Assembly (NCBI GenBank): GCA_964431965.1
Contig: CAYSLU010000003.1
Span: 1 to 64,000, forward strand
DNA length: 64,000 nt
Direction of reading: 5' to 3'
From: CAYSLU01 sp964431965
GTDB lineage: Bacteria > Verrucomicrobiota > Kiritimatiellia > CAIKKV01 > CAYSLU01
Under the pieces are notes generated by a model. The model saw nothing but the letters and a program-made list of their open reading frames with translations, was not told the DNA's origin and did no database searches. Both the position numbers and the translations under genes were made by a program. How positions within the stretch are numbered: position 1 is the stretch's first letter; every line of letters starts with the position of its first letter. Shown piece by piece: positions 8,826-18,922 of this stretch.

Positions 8826-9788
8826 TTAGAGCCCGACGCTGTTCGTCGATGCGATGGCCGTCACCGGAGCCGTCGGCGCCACCGCCGTAATATCGCCGGT
8901 AAACTGGCCACCGTCCTCGATCCAGGTAGCCTGCATCGTGCGGCTCGTCAGGAGCCAGGAGGTCGCGGTGCCGGAGCTGGAGCCGGACGATCCGCTGCTG
9001 GTGCCGGCCTGGTAGCGCCCCTGCAGCGTGCCCACGATCTTGATGCCGCGGCCGTTCGCGCTGATTCCATTCGCGCTGAACTGAGCCGTGACCGTGCTGC
9101 CGTCTGCGACCTGTCCTTGGTTGGCCCCGCCGCTCGACGCCAGGCTGCCCATCTTGCCCTTGTAGAGGGCGCCGTTGTTGTCCGTCATCTCCAGCAGGTT
9201 CCCCTGCTGAAACACGCTGAGCGAGTAGACAGCCAACGAACTCCCCTGAGGGGACGATGAGGAGGACGAACTGGACGAGCCGCTGCCGGATCCGAGTGCT
9301 TCGTCGTACTCGTAGGTGCACTGGATCGCGATGCCCGCGCCCGGGTCCAGGTTGAAGGTCACCGAAATCGCGCCTGTATTGTAGTTGATGCTGCCGGTCC
9401 CGCCCTTGTCGCCCGCGAGGGTTCCCGGCGTCGGAACATCCTGAAATGCTTCAAATCCGTCCGTCACAAAGATCGATCCGGACGCGACTGGAGCGTGCCC
9501 CAAAGTCGAACTGAACGAGCGGCTTCCACCCGTGCCCGTTCCGATGGTCTCCGTAACACGCCGGCGCACGGTTGCCACGCTGTTTGTCCCCGCCGCCGTT
9601 GCGGCCGCGTAAGCGTGCGACTGGACCAGGATTCCACCGCTGATGGGCTTGTACACCCCGCTGAAGTTGACCCAGTTATACTGATCACTCCACGTCCCGT
9701 CGCTGCCCGACCCGGTCCACTCGCAGCCCGCGACGAACCCGAACAGCATCGAAACGGCAACCATCGTCACCAGCGCTCTTCTGATCAC
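8826..9788 (-). CDS. Exported lipoprotein of unknown function
   Basis: 320-aa protein not recognised as a known family. It has a lipoprotein signal peptide: MIRR, a hydrophobic stretch, and a lipobox ending V-A-G-C with the acylated Cys at residue 22. The mature protein is rich in Gly, Ser and Thr and has two low-complexity serine/glycine linkers (around residues 168-182 and 265-275) separating beta-rich blocks. The first block carries TGSINYNTGAISVTFNL, reminiscent of bacterial beta-sandwich segments. It has its own promoter (9863-9890) and is probably a surface lipoprotein. It precedes the L,D-transpeptidase gene but is separated from it by an inverted repeat. Confidence 0.85.
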   Translation of the reverse strand: MIRRALVTMVAVSMLFGFVAGCEWTGSGSDGTWSDQYNWVNFSGVYKPISGGILVQSHAYAAATAAGTNSVATVRRRVTETIGTGTGGSRSFSSTLGHAPVASGSIFVTDGFEAFQDVPTPGTLAGDKGGTGSINYNTGAISVTFNLDPGAGIAIQCTYEYDEALGSGSGSSSSSSSSSPQGSSLAVYSLSVFQQGNLLEMTDNNGALYKGKMGSLASSGGANQGQVADGSTVTAQFSANGISANGRGIKIVGTLQGRYQAGTSSGSSGSSSGTATSWLLTSRTMQATWIEDGGQFTGDITAVAPTAPVTAIASTNSVGL

Positions 9789-9862
9789 GGTCTTCTCCTT
9801 ATTCTGCCGCCCGACCGCGCCAAGGCTCGCCCATCGGCGACGGTCGCAAAAAAAGTGTTCAA

Positions 9863-9890
9863 ACTATACGTCGTGCGCCTGATTTGACAA
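9863..9890 (-). promoter_or_regulatory. Sigma70-type promoter for the lipoprotein gene
   Basis: On the minus strand: -35 TTGTCA (9885-9890), 16-nt spacer, -10 TATAGT (9863-9868). It lies about 75 nt before the lipoprotein ATG and just after the probable terminator of the giant gene. Confidence 0.7.
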
Positions 9891-9904
9891 GACCAGAAAG
9901 CCGA

Positions 9905-9932
9905 AGGGCGGAGGGCTACCGCCCCCCGCCCT
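9905..9932 (-). terminator. Probable terminator of the giant secreted-protein gene
   Basis: After the stop at 9946 the transcript can form a 12-bp GC-rich stem with one G-U pair and a GGTA loop (AGGGCGGGGGGC / GCCCTCCGCCCT). It is followed by TTCGGCTTTCTGGTCTT, a weak T-rich tail. Its position between the giant gene and the next promoter supports termination. Confidence 0.55.
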
Positions 9933-9945
9933 CTCTCCGCGCCGC

Positions 9946-12900
9946 TTACGGAAGCACACGCACCCGATAGAACCGCCGCGAGATCGTCGAGGATCCGCCA
10001 TCCGTGTAAGCCGCCGACCCGCCGTCCCCGACTTGCTCGCTGCCCTGCAGGTCCTGCCAGCTCCTGAGGTCGGAGCTGTGCTGCACGCGGTAGCGGATAC
10101 CCGACTTGTCCGACCACAGCACCCGGAATGTGGATGACGCGCCCGACACGTTCGGCACCGGTCCGTTTTCGCCATCGGCCGTGAGGACATCCCGCGGATC
10201 CAGAGGATCCGTGCCGGCGATGATCTCGGCGCCGTCCTGCGCCGAGTCCCCGTCCGTATCCGTACGCAGCGGATTAGTGTGGTAGACGCTCACCTCGGCG
10301 CCATCACCCAGCAGATCGCCGTCGGTGTCCGCCCGTATCGGAGAGAGTCCGTTCAGGGATTCCCAACGATCCGACAGACCGTCGCCATCGGAGTCGGAGC
10401 TCATCGGGTCGGTCCCCATCTGCAGCTCCTGTGCGTCGCCGATGCCATCGCCGTCGCTGTCCGCCTTGGTCGGATCGCTATCGTACATCGTCGAGTTGTA
10501 CTCGGTCTGGTTATTCAGCCCGTCGCCGTCGTTGTCGCCGCTCGGGCCATACGCCAGCGTCCCGAAGTAGTGGAACTCCCACGCGTCCGGCAGCCCGTCG
10601 TTGTCACTGTCGCGGTCCGTGATGATGATCCGCAGCCCCTGGATCAGGTTCTCTGTCCCGCCCAGATCCATCGGCGTCGGCCGGAACGAGTTGGTGCCCA
10701 CGGCGCCGTATCCGATCGGCTCCCACGTGTCGGCCTTCGAGTTCCCATTCATGTCCAGGAACGCGCGGACGAAGTAGCGCGTCTTGTACAGCCCGGTCAG
10801 GCTGAACGGCCCCTTCTCGTAGGTCGGCGAACCCGTGCTGCAGACGTAGGTCAGGACGGACTGAGCCGTCTCCCATCCGCTGAAGCCGAAGTTGTCGAAC
10901 GCCTGCACGACGATGTTTGTCATGTCGCTCGTGCCGTTTGCCTTCCCGAAGTACACGATCCGGCCGGTGATGGCCGGCGCACCGATCGGCGGCAACTGCA
11001 GGTTGACCCGGAAGGCACCCTCGGCAGAGAAGGCGCTGTAGGTGCTGCTCGGCACCAGCGAGCACATCTTCCAGTAGTACAACCCGTTCGTCCAGATGCC
11101 GGACCCGAACAGCATCGGGAACCGCATAGTGTACCCGCCCGAAGCGGATCGCGCCGGCGCCAGGAACGTGGTGTCGTAGAGCCATGTCGCGCTTCCGGCG
11201 CGCCGCACCATCAACCGGAACCCCGACGACGGCGTCGGGCACGTCCACGACGCGTCCGCCTGCCCGTGCACAACCTGCATCTCGCCCACCGGCGACACCA
11301 AGGTCGGGACCCCGGGGCTCATCGGCGGGATGTTCGTCTGAGACTGCACGTACATGACGGTTCCGCCGGCATTCCAGATCTGCCACTGGTAGGGACCAGC
11401 AGGCAGGCCATACGTGTAGCCCGGAATCTGGACGTAATCGTACATCTGGAAGAAGGTGCGACCTGTAATCAGCTTCTCGAATATCTTGGTCGCCCCGCCG
11501 CTCGTGCTGTACATCTTCAGGAGGTACGGGCCGCCCCCGGCCTGCTGCGGCCAGCTGATCAGGGGATACCAGGCATTGGCCGCCGGGTCGGTGATCGAAA
11601 CCACCACGCCGCCCACGTCGCCCAAGCCCAGCTTGACCGGCTGCCGCTCGGCCAGCCCGCTCGGCTCGCCGGCGTCGCATGCGTTGTTGTTGTTCGCATC
11701 GACGAAGCCCAGCAGATAGACATCGCCCTGCTTCAGCCCGGACAGCGTAAAGACGGAGTTCGAGCCCACGTTCGCCTGCGCGATCGGCGCCCCGTCCATC
11801 GCGACGGTCTGGTAAGCCCAGACCATCCGGGGGCCGGTCACCGCACCGATGTACTTGATCGTGCCCGACACGGTCGGCGTCGGATAGTTCGAGGCGATAT
11901 TCGGAGCGGTTCCGGCCATGAACTCGGCCAGGTTGTTCCACCCGTCGCCGTCGGAGTCGCCCTCGGCATCGTAGAGCAGCGGGTCGAGGCCGTTCAGCAC
12001 CTCCCAGTCGTCGGGCATGCCGTCGAGATCCGTGTATATCTCGCCGAAGGTCTGGTAGACCGTTCCGGACCAACTGTTGAAGTCGTTGAATCCGTCATGG
12101 TTCGAGTCCGGATTCTGCGGATCCGTACCGGCCAGATACTCGTACAGGTTCACGAGCCCGTCGCCGTCCGGATCACCCCAAGCCCCGTCAATCCCTGTCG
12201 CGAGCCCGGGATCCAGCCCGTAGATGGTCTCCCACCAGGACGGCATTCCATCGCCATCGCCGTCGACCATTTCGTTCAGCTCGCCGCCCGGAATGACCTT
12301 GAAGCGCACGTCGCCGCGCAGCACGCCCGCGTGCGCCCAGCCAGCCGTCCAGTCGCGGCCCCACATGAAGTCCTCGAGCGTGTTGTGCCCGATGTCCGCA
12401 ACCGCCGTGTTCCCGCCATCGTCGCACGGGAAGTATCCGCTCAGCGCTATAATCGCATAGCTGCGCAGCGGAACGATCAGGATCGGCGGACCCCGCCCGG
12501 CCGTCGCCTGACGCGCCGCGCCGCCCACGTAAAGCCCGGACTCCTGGGTCTGATCGCGCAGGATCGACTTGTCGTTCGCATTTCCGCCGATCTGATAGTC
12601 GAAGTTGAAGTAGGACACCAGGCCCGGCGTCGAACCCACGATGTTCTCCATGCGATACCGATTGAGCTCGGCCGTGCTCAGCGGCCGGTTCCACACCCGG
12701 ATCTCCTCCATGTCGCCCGTGATCCCGCGGCCGATGATCAGCGGCCCGGCCAGCGAGCGAACGCCCAGCGTGTTGAAGTCGATCGGGAAGTCCGCCGCGT
12801 TGTAGACCATCGCGTTTGCCCGCTGGTCGAGCGTGCCATCGACGTAGAGGTAGGTGGCAGCCGGCGACCGCACGTACGCCACGTGATGCCACTGACCGTC

Positions 12901-15900
12901 GTTCACGATGCGGGCACCGGTGATGTCATTGATGGTCGTATTGATCACCAGCACGCCGGCCAGCGTCACGTACTCCACGGAGAAGTGCCCGTACAGCTTC
13001 CCCTGCGCATTGATGCCCAGGTAGTAGTTGTAGTCGGTGCCGTTGAAGTTGTTGGCGTTCTCTCGGCCGATCAGCAGGCCCGTGCTGCCCGGGTTGACCT
13101 TGACCCACGCCTCCAAGGTCCAGTAGTTCAGCTCGTCGACGAAGAGCCCCGTTGCCGGGTCCTGCGTGGTGGCCGTTTCCTGGACGAACCCGCCGTTGGC
13201 GAGGTGCAGCATGCCATCGTCCGCCGACGACGCGCCGAAGAGCAGGCTCCGACCCTTGTACGTGTCGAGGTCGGAGTCGGAACGCCCCAGGCGCCAGATC
13301 CGGACTTCCTTGAGCTCGCCCTTGAAGTCAGGGCTCCCCATGACGACCTCTACGTCGCCCGTCGCGCAGAAGGCGGTCATATTGAGGCCGGCCACGCCGG
13401 ATCCGTCCACCAGCAGGGTGAGTACGTTATTCTGGAAACGGGCCGCCAGATGCGTCCACTTGTTCGTCGTCAGCACCGTACCGCCCACGACCTCCGCCCG
13501 GCTGGTCACGCCCACGACCGAGAACAGGGCGTAGGGGCGCCCTCCGTTCTTGAGCCCGATCTCGTAGTTGACGTTGGCGACCGCGCCGTTGGTGAGCTGC
13601 CCGCTCACGAGCGGCATGGTGACCCCGGCGGCCGGCAGCTTCTGCGGCTTCACCAGGAACTCGAGCGTCCACGCGTTTCGGAACGAGACGTACCGCGACC
13701 CCGGCACTCGAACCTGCCGAACGGTCCCGTTCGTCACGCCGAATTCCAGCGACTTCATGATGTACGGACTGACGGAGGAATCGGGATACGTGCCCGCCCC
13801 GACTTCCTGACCGTCGAGAATGCCGTCGTCATCCGTATCCTTCCGGATCGGATCGCTCACGTACACGTCCTGCTCAACGAGGTTGGACAGGCCGTCGCCA
13901 TCCGCGTCCTCGTCGCCGTCCTGGATTCCGTCGCCGTCCGTGTCGACAGCCGTGGGATTGAGGCCCAGCAGGTACTCCGTGAGTGTCGTGAGCCCGTCCC
14001 CATCCGGATCGCCGTCCGGCCCGTTGTCGCCGGTCACGTCCATCGGATCCAGCCCGTACTGGATCTCCCAGGCGTCCGGCAGCCCGTCGCCGTCGGAGTC
14101 GAACGGATCGATCGCCGGAATGCCTCCTCCGTCCCACATGGAGATGTCCTCGTCGGACTGGGCCCAGCCGATCGGAAGGAAGTCCGCGTAGTGCGCCGCG
14201 TTCTCCAGCGCGGTGATATCGCTGATGAATCCCGCGGGAGCCGGCAGCTGCGGGTGGAACTCGAGGCTCGCATTCCGGCCGTGCTTGTACACCAGGCCGT
14301 ACGGATTGCTCGTATTCGGGAACAGGTTATTGGTGCTCCACATGACCGTCGTGTCGCGAGGAGTCGTCAGCGCTTTGTGCACGACCGCGTTCTCGATCCA
14401 CGGGAGGTAGAGATAGTCCGGGTATGCAAGCGAGCGCATGGCCGAGAATCCCCAGAGCGGAATCTCGGTGTAGCTGACGGGACGGGTATTGATCAGATCG
14501 AATCCGAAGGGAGCAGCCGGGCTGTGATCGGGATCCGGCAGATCGTCAAAGGCGACGCTGTACCGGAGCGTCGCGTTCGAACCCAACTGCAGCGGGTCGG
14601 CGTAGCTGTTCACCATGGTTCGCGTCAGCCGCTGCTTCATCAGGGCCACCACTTCGGGCTGGGTCCGCGCGCCGTTCCAGATCCGAATCTGATCGACCCA
14701 GCCCTGGTAGTAACTGTGCAGTTGCGGATAGCTGCGCGTCATCCCGGCGTACGGACCGACCCAGATCGGCAGCCAGTCGGTATCCGTCCATCCGCCCGGG
14801 TTGACATCGCCTGCACCGACAACGATCGGCATGGACACCAGATCGCCCAGAATGACGTTGGACCCGGACAGGGCGCCCACCCACCCGTTGGCCGGTATCT
14901 CAGCCGACGGCGTGCTCGCGGCCAGCTGACCGTCCACAAAGAGCTTCAGAATGGAGCCATCGTACGTCATGGCCAGATGCGCCCACTGGTCCGGCTTCAG
15001 AATGCTGGGCGACTGCGCGGCGGCCTCGACGAAGATCACATCCTGTCCGGAGCCGTCATAGCGAGCGTACGGCCGGCCGTCCGCCGTGAGGCCCATCCGG
15101 AAATTGTCCCGAAGCCCGGGCGCCAACCCCATGATGTTGCCTTGCGGAACCATACCCGGGCGCTCGATAATGATCTGTTCGACGCCCGACGTCGGGTTGT
15201 GGGGACGGACCCATGCCTCCACCGTGAAGGTGAGGAAATCATCCGCCTGGTGGGCGTAGTTCAACCGGGTCCGGGCCGCCGAGAACTGGCCGTCAAGGTA
15301 CAACGCCCGCCGCTTGATGGGCGACATGCTCTCCAGCGGATCGGTCGATCCGGGGCTGGAGGGATCGCTGGCCAACTCCGGATGGTCAGCGATATTGTCA
15401 TTGTCCGTGTCGAATCCTTCGTTCATTTCGAATGAGAACATGAACGAGGGCGGGTCCTGCATCAAAGCAAGAACAAGGGTATCCCAGTACCACTCATACT
15501 GATCGCCGAACTTCCGGCCCAGCCAGTAAGACGTATTGACGAAGCTCTCGGGGGAACTGATGTCCGTGATCCACAGAGGGCTCGGGTCCGTGTGGTAGTA
15601 CTGGGGATTCGGCAGATTCGCCTGCACCGCCTCGAACACGTTGGGGAGTTGGTCGTTGTCGATGTCGGCACCCGGATAGCCACTGACCCACGGATACGCG
15701 CGGACGTCCGGGTTGGACAGCCACACCAGATGCTCCATCGTCCCCGGAACCACCACATCCGCGCCCAAGACCCACTTGCTCTCGACGACGTCAATCTGCC
15801 CGAAGAGCGGGCTCATGCCGTGGAAGATCTCCCAGCCGTCGTCCATGTCGTCGCGATCGGTGTCCTTCATACCTGGATTTGACGACGAGAACTTCAGGCC

Positions 15901-18855
15901 CCCGCCCAGAAACTCTATCCCCGTCATGAACCGGTAATCCACCAGGTGCCACGGCGGGCCGAGTTTCGTGCGATCCCATGCTCGGGGCGCCCGCCCGCCG
16001 GGCCCGACGTACGCCTGTCCGCCGGCCGATAGATTCGTATCGAAGAAGTCGTACGGCTCGTAGTTATAGAGGCCAAGGCCGGGCGTCCAGCCGGGGCTGT
16101 AGTCGTTCAGGTGGGTCTGCCACATGCGAATGGCGCCGACCATGTACTCCTGATAGTTGACCAACCCGTCGGCGTCGTAGTCCATCTCCGTATCTGCCAC
16201 GGTGCCGTTCATGCCGCCGCCCCATGTGCCGCCAATGTCGCTGCCGGCGTACACAGCCTCCCAGCCGTCGGGGATGTTGTCCGAGTCCGTATCGACCGCG
16301 GTGGGGTTCAAGCCACCGCCGGAGAACCACAGGCTCTCATCCAGCGTGAAGTCATCCACGACAACAAAGACGAAGCCGGTCGCGGATCCGCTCGCGTAGT
16401 TGAAGGCGACCTTCTCCTTCCCGTCCCACTGCTGATCCCAGTCGGTATCCTTGTCCCACGGGTCCGTCGGCCGCAGCTTGTTGTGCCACTCCGGGAGGTA
16501 GAACTGCTGCGCCATGACGTTCGTGGATGTCGCCCGGCTCCGGAACTCGTCCAGATTCGACAGGCCATCGCCGGGAGGGAATGGCTCGTCCGCATCTAAC
16601 CCCGCGTCGATAGGGCCGGTCGGCAAGGTCGGATCCAATCCCACATACAGTTCCCAGCCGTCCCAGATGCCGTCGCCGTCCGAGTCGAACTTGTACGGAT
16701 GCGTCGGATCCGCGTTGTTGTTCGTGTCGCCGATGTAGAAGTCCGGCATGTCGCCGCCGCCGCGAATCTCTTCTAGATTGATGAACTGGACCGTGTTCGG
16801 ATGAACCGGCTTTACATCGTGGTTCGGATACTGGAAGTTGTACCCGGTCAGAGGATGGAACCCGTTGGCCAGATAGACGGCGTTATGCCGGTTCCCCGCC
16901 TTGTCCTGGGCGTACCAGTCGCCCTCCGGATTCTCGTTGCCGTCTCGAATGCCGTTGATGTTCGAGTCGGGACTCCACGGATCGTATCCGAACGAGATCT
17001 CCCACCCGTCGGGCATACCGTCGCCGTCGGTGTCCCACATGAACGGATTCGTGCACCACGGCGGATTGCCGGGCGATGGCGGCTGGCGGAAGATGGGGTA
17101 CTGCGTCCCCGTGCCGGGCGTCGTATTGGTCGCGAACTCCGACGCATGGTACTCGTAGAGGTCCGCATAATAGACGTCGCTCGCCCTGCCGCTATCCTGA
17201 CTGTACCAGCGGTCGTAATCGGAATCGCCGCTGATGTTCAGCGGATCCGGGTGGTACTGCCCGGGATTGAAGCGGCGACTCGCCGGCCACGGCGGAATCA
17301 CATCCGTAATCGTCGGCCAGTAGTTCGTGAAGGAGAGGTTGCAGATGGTCTCCCCCTGATGCGCCTGGTGCCACTTATCCCAGCTGTACTCGAAGCCGTC
17401 ATCGTAGCCGTCGCCCGATCCCGATCCGTCGTCGTTCTCGGAATCCTTCGAATCCGAGCTGCTCTGGTCGCCGGTATCGCTCGGGTTGTTCTGGAATCGG
17501 TAGACCGGCATGATGATGCCCGCCACGAGGACCGGGACGGACCATGTTCCCGGCGGCTGGTCGTCCGGCCCCAGGTACTCCTGCATATTGTTAAGCCCGA
17601 TGGTCAACCGATAGCCGCTTGTCGTGCTCCACAACACATCGCCGTCCGGGTTCCCAAGCGGCCCGTACTTGCCGTCCGGAGTCACGACCGGCTTCCCGGG
17701 CGGGGCAACATCGCCTGTCCGGGTCGTCTCGTTGGTGCTCAGGATATGCTTGTACTCGTAGCCGTCATCCATGCCGTCGCCATCGCTATCCGCGTTGATC
17801 GGGCTGGCCTCGATCGCGGTGTAGTTGGTGTAGCTGATATTGGATATTTCGAACTCCTGCCAGTTGCTGAGTCCGTCGTTGTCCGGGTCGCCATATCGTC
17901 CGCTGGCTCCCGTCGCATCGTCCGTCGCGAGCCCGAACTGCTTCTCCCAGTTGTCCGGGAGCCCATCCCGGTCGCTGTCGACGACGCCCGTGCTAAAGAC
18001 GGCCTGGATGATCTTCGGCCCGTTGACGGTGACCTGGTTGTTCTGCAGGTAGTTCGGCATGTCGACCGGGCCGTTCCAGTGGGAGAAGAAGTACCCCGCC
18101 TGCGGCGTGGCCAGCAACTGCGTCACGACGCCTTCCGCGTACCAGCCGCCGGGCGCCGGGGGATTGAGGGTGCCGCCCCCGTCCGGCGTGAAGGACAGGG
18201 CCAGAAGGTACTCCCGATGCCACTTCCACCGAACGGTGCTGTCCTGCGTCATCGGGAAGGTGATCGACACCCCGGCGCCGCTCGCCGGCGCGCTGCCGGA
18301 GCCCTCAAACCCCTCCCCCATCTCCCGGGACGTGTGCTCCGGATTCACGTAGAAAGGCGACGTCACGCTGCTGACCGCGGTCGTTCCGTAGGGAACGAGG
18401 GCCGATCCGGCAAACGGCCGGGGATCGCCAACAACCGTGCCTTGCCGGTTGGTGGAAATGATCGTGAGGCGGACATCCGCCTTCTTGAAGTAGGCTTTGA
18501 GAACGACCAGCGCGTCGGCCGCAAACCGGAAGCGCAGCGTGGAATTGCTCGCAAAAGTGGACACGACGAATGCGTCCGCGGCCCCCTGCTCGACGACCCA
18601 CCGGTCGAACACCCACCCGGTATTCGCAATGGCCAGCAGGGGAACGGACATATTAGTGGTGATGTACGGGTCCGTCGTCGGCGGCGAGCTGGTCGGAGCG
18701 ACAATCACCCCCTGACTCCCGTCATCCGGGAACGGAGCCAGCCAGATCTCGTGAATGCCGGCCGACGCGAGCGGCGCCGACAGCCCCAGTCCAGCCGCGA
18801 CCAGAGCCAAGCACATCCAAAATCGAAACGTCTGGAAACCGTGTTCCTGCTTCAT
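9946..18855 (-). CDS. Giant secreted protein with calcium-binding repeats and three LamG domains
   Basis: 2969-aa exported protein. The signal peptide follows MKQEHGFQTF and ends near ASA-GIHEIW. Residues about 30-280 hold InlB/Flg_new-type beta repeats (GWVFDRWVV, GYFFSHWNGPV). The rest is threaded by more than twenty thrombospondin-3-like motifs of the form DxDxDGxxDxWE, predicted to bind calcium. Three concanavalin-like LamG domains lie near residues 1190-1405, 1700-1870 and 1880-2080 (TVEAWV, WTHLAARF, WHHVAYV). The tail (RYRVQHSSDLRSWQDL, ending RRFYRVRVLP) matches the tail of the metalloprotease at 19515-25241. No catalytic domain was recognised; an adhesin or glycan-binding role is inference. 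The start MKQEHGF is favoured over the ATG at 18909, which would place charged residues before the signal peptide. Confidence 0.9.
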   Translation of the reverse strand: MKQEHGFQTFRFWMCLALVAAGLGLSAPLASAGIHEIWLAPFPDDGSQGVIVAPTSSPPTTDPYITTNMSVPLLAIANTGWVFDRWVVEQGAADAFVVSTFASNSTLRFRFAADALVVLKAYFKKADVRLTIISTNRQGTVVGDPRPFAGSALVPYGTTAVSSVTSPFYVNPEHTSREMGEGFEGSGSAPASGAGVSITFPMTQDSTVRWKWHREYLLALSFTPDGGGTLNPPAPGGWYAEGVVTQLLATPQAGYFFSHWNGPVDMPNYLQNNQVTVNGPKIIQAVFSTGVVDSDRDGLPDNWEKQFGLATDDATGASGRYGDPDNDGLSNWQEFEISNISYTNYTAIEASPINADSDGDGMDDGYEYKHILSTNETTRTGDVAPPGKPVVTPDGKYGPLGNPDGDVLWSTTSGYRLTIGLNNMQEYLGPDDQPPGTWSVPVLVAGIIMPVYRFQNNPSDTGDQSSSDSKDSENDDGSGSGDGYDDGFEYSWDKWHQAHQGETICNLSFTNYWPTITDVIPPWPASRRFNPGQYHPDPLNISGDSDYDRWYSQDSGRASDVYYADLYEYHASEFATNTTPGTGTQYPIFRQPPSPGNPPWCTNPFMWDTDGDGMPDGWEISFGYDPWSPDSNINGIRDGNENPEGDWYAQDKAGNRHNAVYLANGFHPLTGYNFQYPNHDVKPVHPNTVQFINLEEIRGGGDMPDFYIGDTNNNADPTHPYKFDSDGDGIWDGWELYVGLDPTLPTGPIDAGLDADEPFPPGDGLSNLDEFRSRATSTNVMAQQFYLPEWHNKLRPTDPWDKDTDWDQQWDGKEKVAFNYASGSATGFVFVVVDDFTLDESLWFSGGGLNPTAVDTDSDNIPDGWEAVYAGSDIGGTWGGGMNGTVADTEMDYDADGLVNYQEYMVGAIRMWQTHLNDYSPGWTPGLGLYNYEPYDFFDTNLSAGGQAYVGPGGRAPRAWDRTKLGPPWHLVDYRFMTGIEFLGGGLKFSSSNPGMKDTDRDDMDDGWEIFHGMSPLFGQIDVVESKWVLGADVVVPGTMEHLVWLSNPDVRAYPWVSGYPGADIDNDQLPNVFEAVQANLPNPQYYHTDPSPLWITDISSPESFVNTSYWLGRKFGDQYEWYWDTLVLALMQDPPSFMFSFEMNEGFDTDNDNIADHPELASDPSSPGSTDPLESMSPIKRRALYLDGQFSAARTRLNYAHQADDFLTFTVEAWVRPHNPTSGVEQIIIERPGMVPQGNIMGLAPGLRDNFRMGLTADGRPYARYDGSGQDVIFVEAAAQSPSILKPDQWAHLAMTYDGSILKLFVDGQLAASTPSAEIPANGWVGALSGSNVILGDLVSMPIVVGAGDVNPGGWTDTDWLPIWVGPYAGMTRSYPQLHSYYQGWVDQIRIWNGARTQPEVVALMKQRLTRTMVNSYADPLQLGSNATLRYSVAFDDLPDPDHSPAAPFGFDLINTRPVSYTEIPLWGFSAMRSLAYPDYLYLPWIENAVVHKALTTPRDTTVMWSTNNLFPNTSNPYGLVYKHGRNASLEFHPQLPAPAGFISDITALENAAHYADFLPIGWAQSDEDISMWDGGGIPAIDPFDSDGDGLPDAWEIQYGLDPMDVTGDNGPDGDPDGDGLTTLTEYLLGLNPTAVDTDGDGIQDGDEDADGDGLSNLVEQDVYVSDPIRKDTDDDGILDGQEVGAGTYPDSSVSPYIMKSLEFGVTNGTVRQVRVPGSRYVSFRNAWTLEFLVKPQKLPAAGVTMPLVSGQLTNGAVANVNYEIGLKNGGRPYALFSVVGVTSRAEVVGGTVLTTNKWTHLAARFQNNVLTLLVDGSGVAGLNMTAFCATGDVEVVMGSPDFKGELKEVRIWRLGRSDSDLDTYKGRSLLFGASSADDGMLHLANGGFVQETATTQDPATGLFVDELNYWTLEAWVKVNPGSTGLLIGRENANNFNGTDYNYYLGINAQGKLYGHFSVEYVTLAGVLVINTTINDITGARIVNDGQWHHVAYVRSPAATYLYVDGTLDQRANAMVYNAADFPIDFNTLGVRSLAGPLIIGRGITGDMEEIRVWNRPLSTAELNRYRMENIVGSTPGLVSYFNFDYQIGGNANDKSILRDQTQESGLYVGGAARQATAGRGPPILIVPLRSYAIIALSGYFPCDDGGNTAVADIGHNTLEDFMWGRDWTAGWAHAGVLRGDVRFKVIPGGELNEMVDGDGDGMPSWWETIYGLDPGLATGIDGAWGDPDGDGLVNLYEYLAGTDPQNPDSNHDGFNDFNSWSGTVYQTFGEIYTDLDGMPDDWEVLNGLDPLLYDAEGDSDGDGWNNLAEFMAGTAPNIASNYPTPTVSGTIKYIGAVTGPRMVWAYQTVAMDGAPIAQANVGSNSVFTLSGLKQGDVYLLGFVDANNNNACDAGEPSGLAERQPVKLGLGDVGGVVVSITDPAANAWYPLISWPQQAGGGPYLLKMYSTSGGATKIFEKLITGRTFFQMYDYVQIPGYTYGLPAGPYQWQIWNAGGTVMYVQSQTNIPPMSPGVPTLVSPVGEMQVVHGQADASWTCPTPSSGFRLMVRRAGSATWLYDTTFLAPARSASGGYTMRFPMLFGSGIWTNGLYYWKMCSLVPSSTYSAFSAEGAFRVNLQLPPIGAPAITGRIVYFGKANGTSDMTNIVVQAFDNFGFSGWETAQSVLTYVCSTGSPTYEKGPFSLTGLYKTRYFVRAFLDMNGNSKADTWEPIGYGAVGTNSFRPTPMDLGGTENLIQGLRIIITDRDSDNDGLPDAWEFHYFGTLAYGPSGDNDGDGLNNQTEYNSTMYDSDPTKADSDGDGIGDAQELQMGTDPMSSDSDGDGLSDRWESLNGLSPIRADTDGDLLGDGAEVSVYHTNPLRTDTDGDSAQDGAEIIAGTDPLDPRDVLTADGENGPVPNVSGASSTFRVLWSDKSGIRYRVQHSSDLRSWQDLQGSEQVGDGGSAAYTDGGSSTISRRFYRVRVLP

Positions 18856-18922
18856 TTCGTCCGTTCCTTTCGGATTCAAACCCGTCCCATCTGTCCGGGA
18901 AATCGACATCCGCCGGGCGCGA

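Noticed and set aside
10279..15435. A very long plus-strand open frame (over 1700 codons) opposite the 2969-aa gene
   Set aside because: It is antisense to a gene with clear signal peptide and domains. The calcium-repeat codons (GAC, GGC, GAT) read backwards lack stop codons in high-GC DNA, and the product is a featureless R/H/V/A/P-rich chain. Similar shadows occur at 16801-19110 and 22299-23936.
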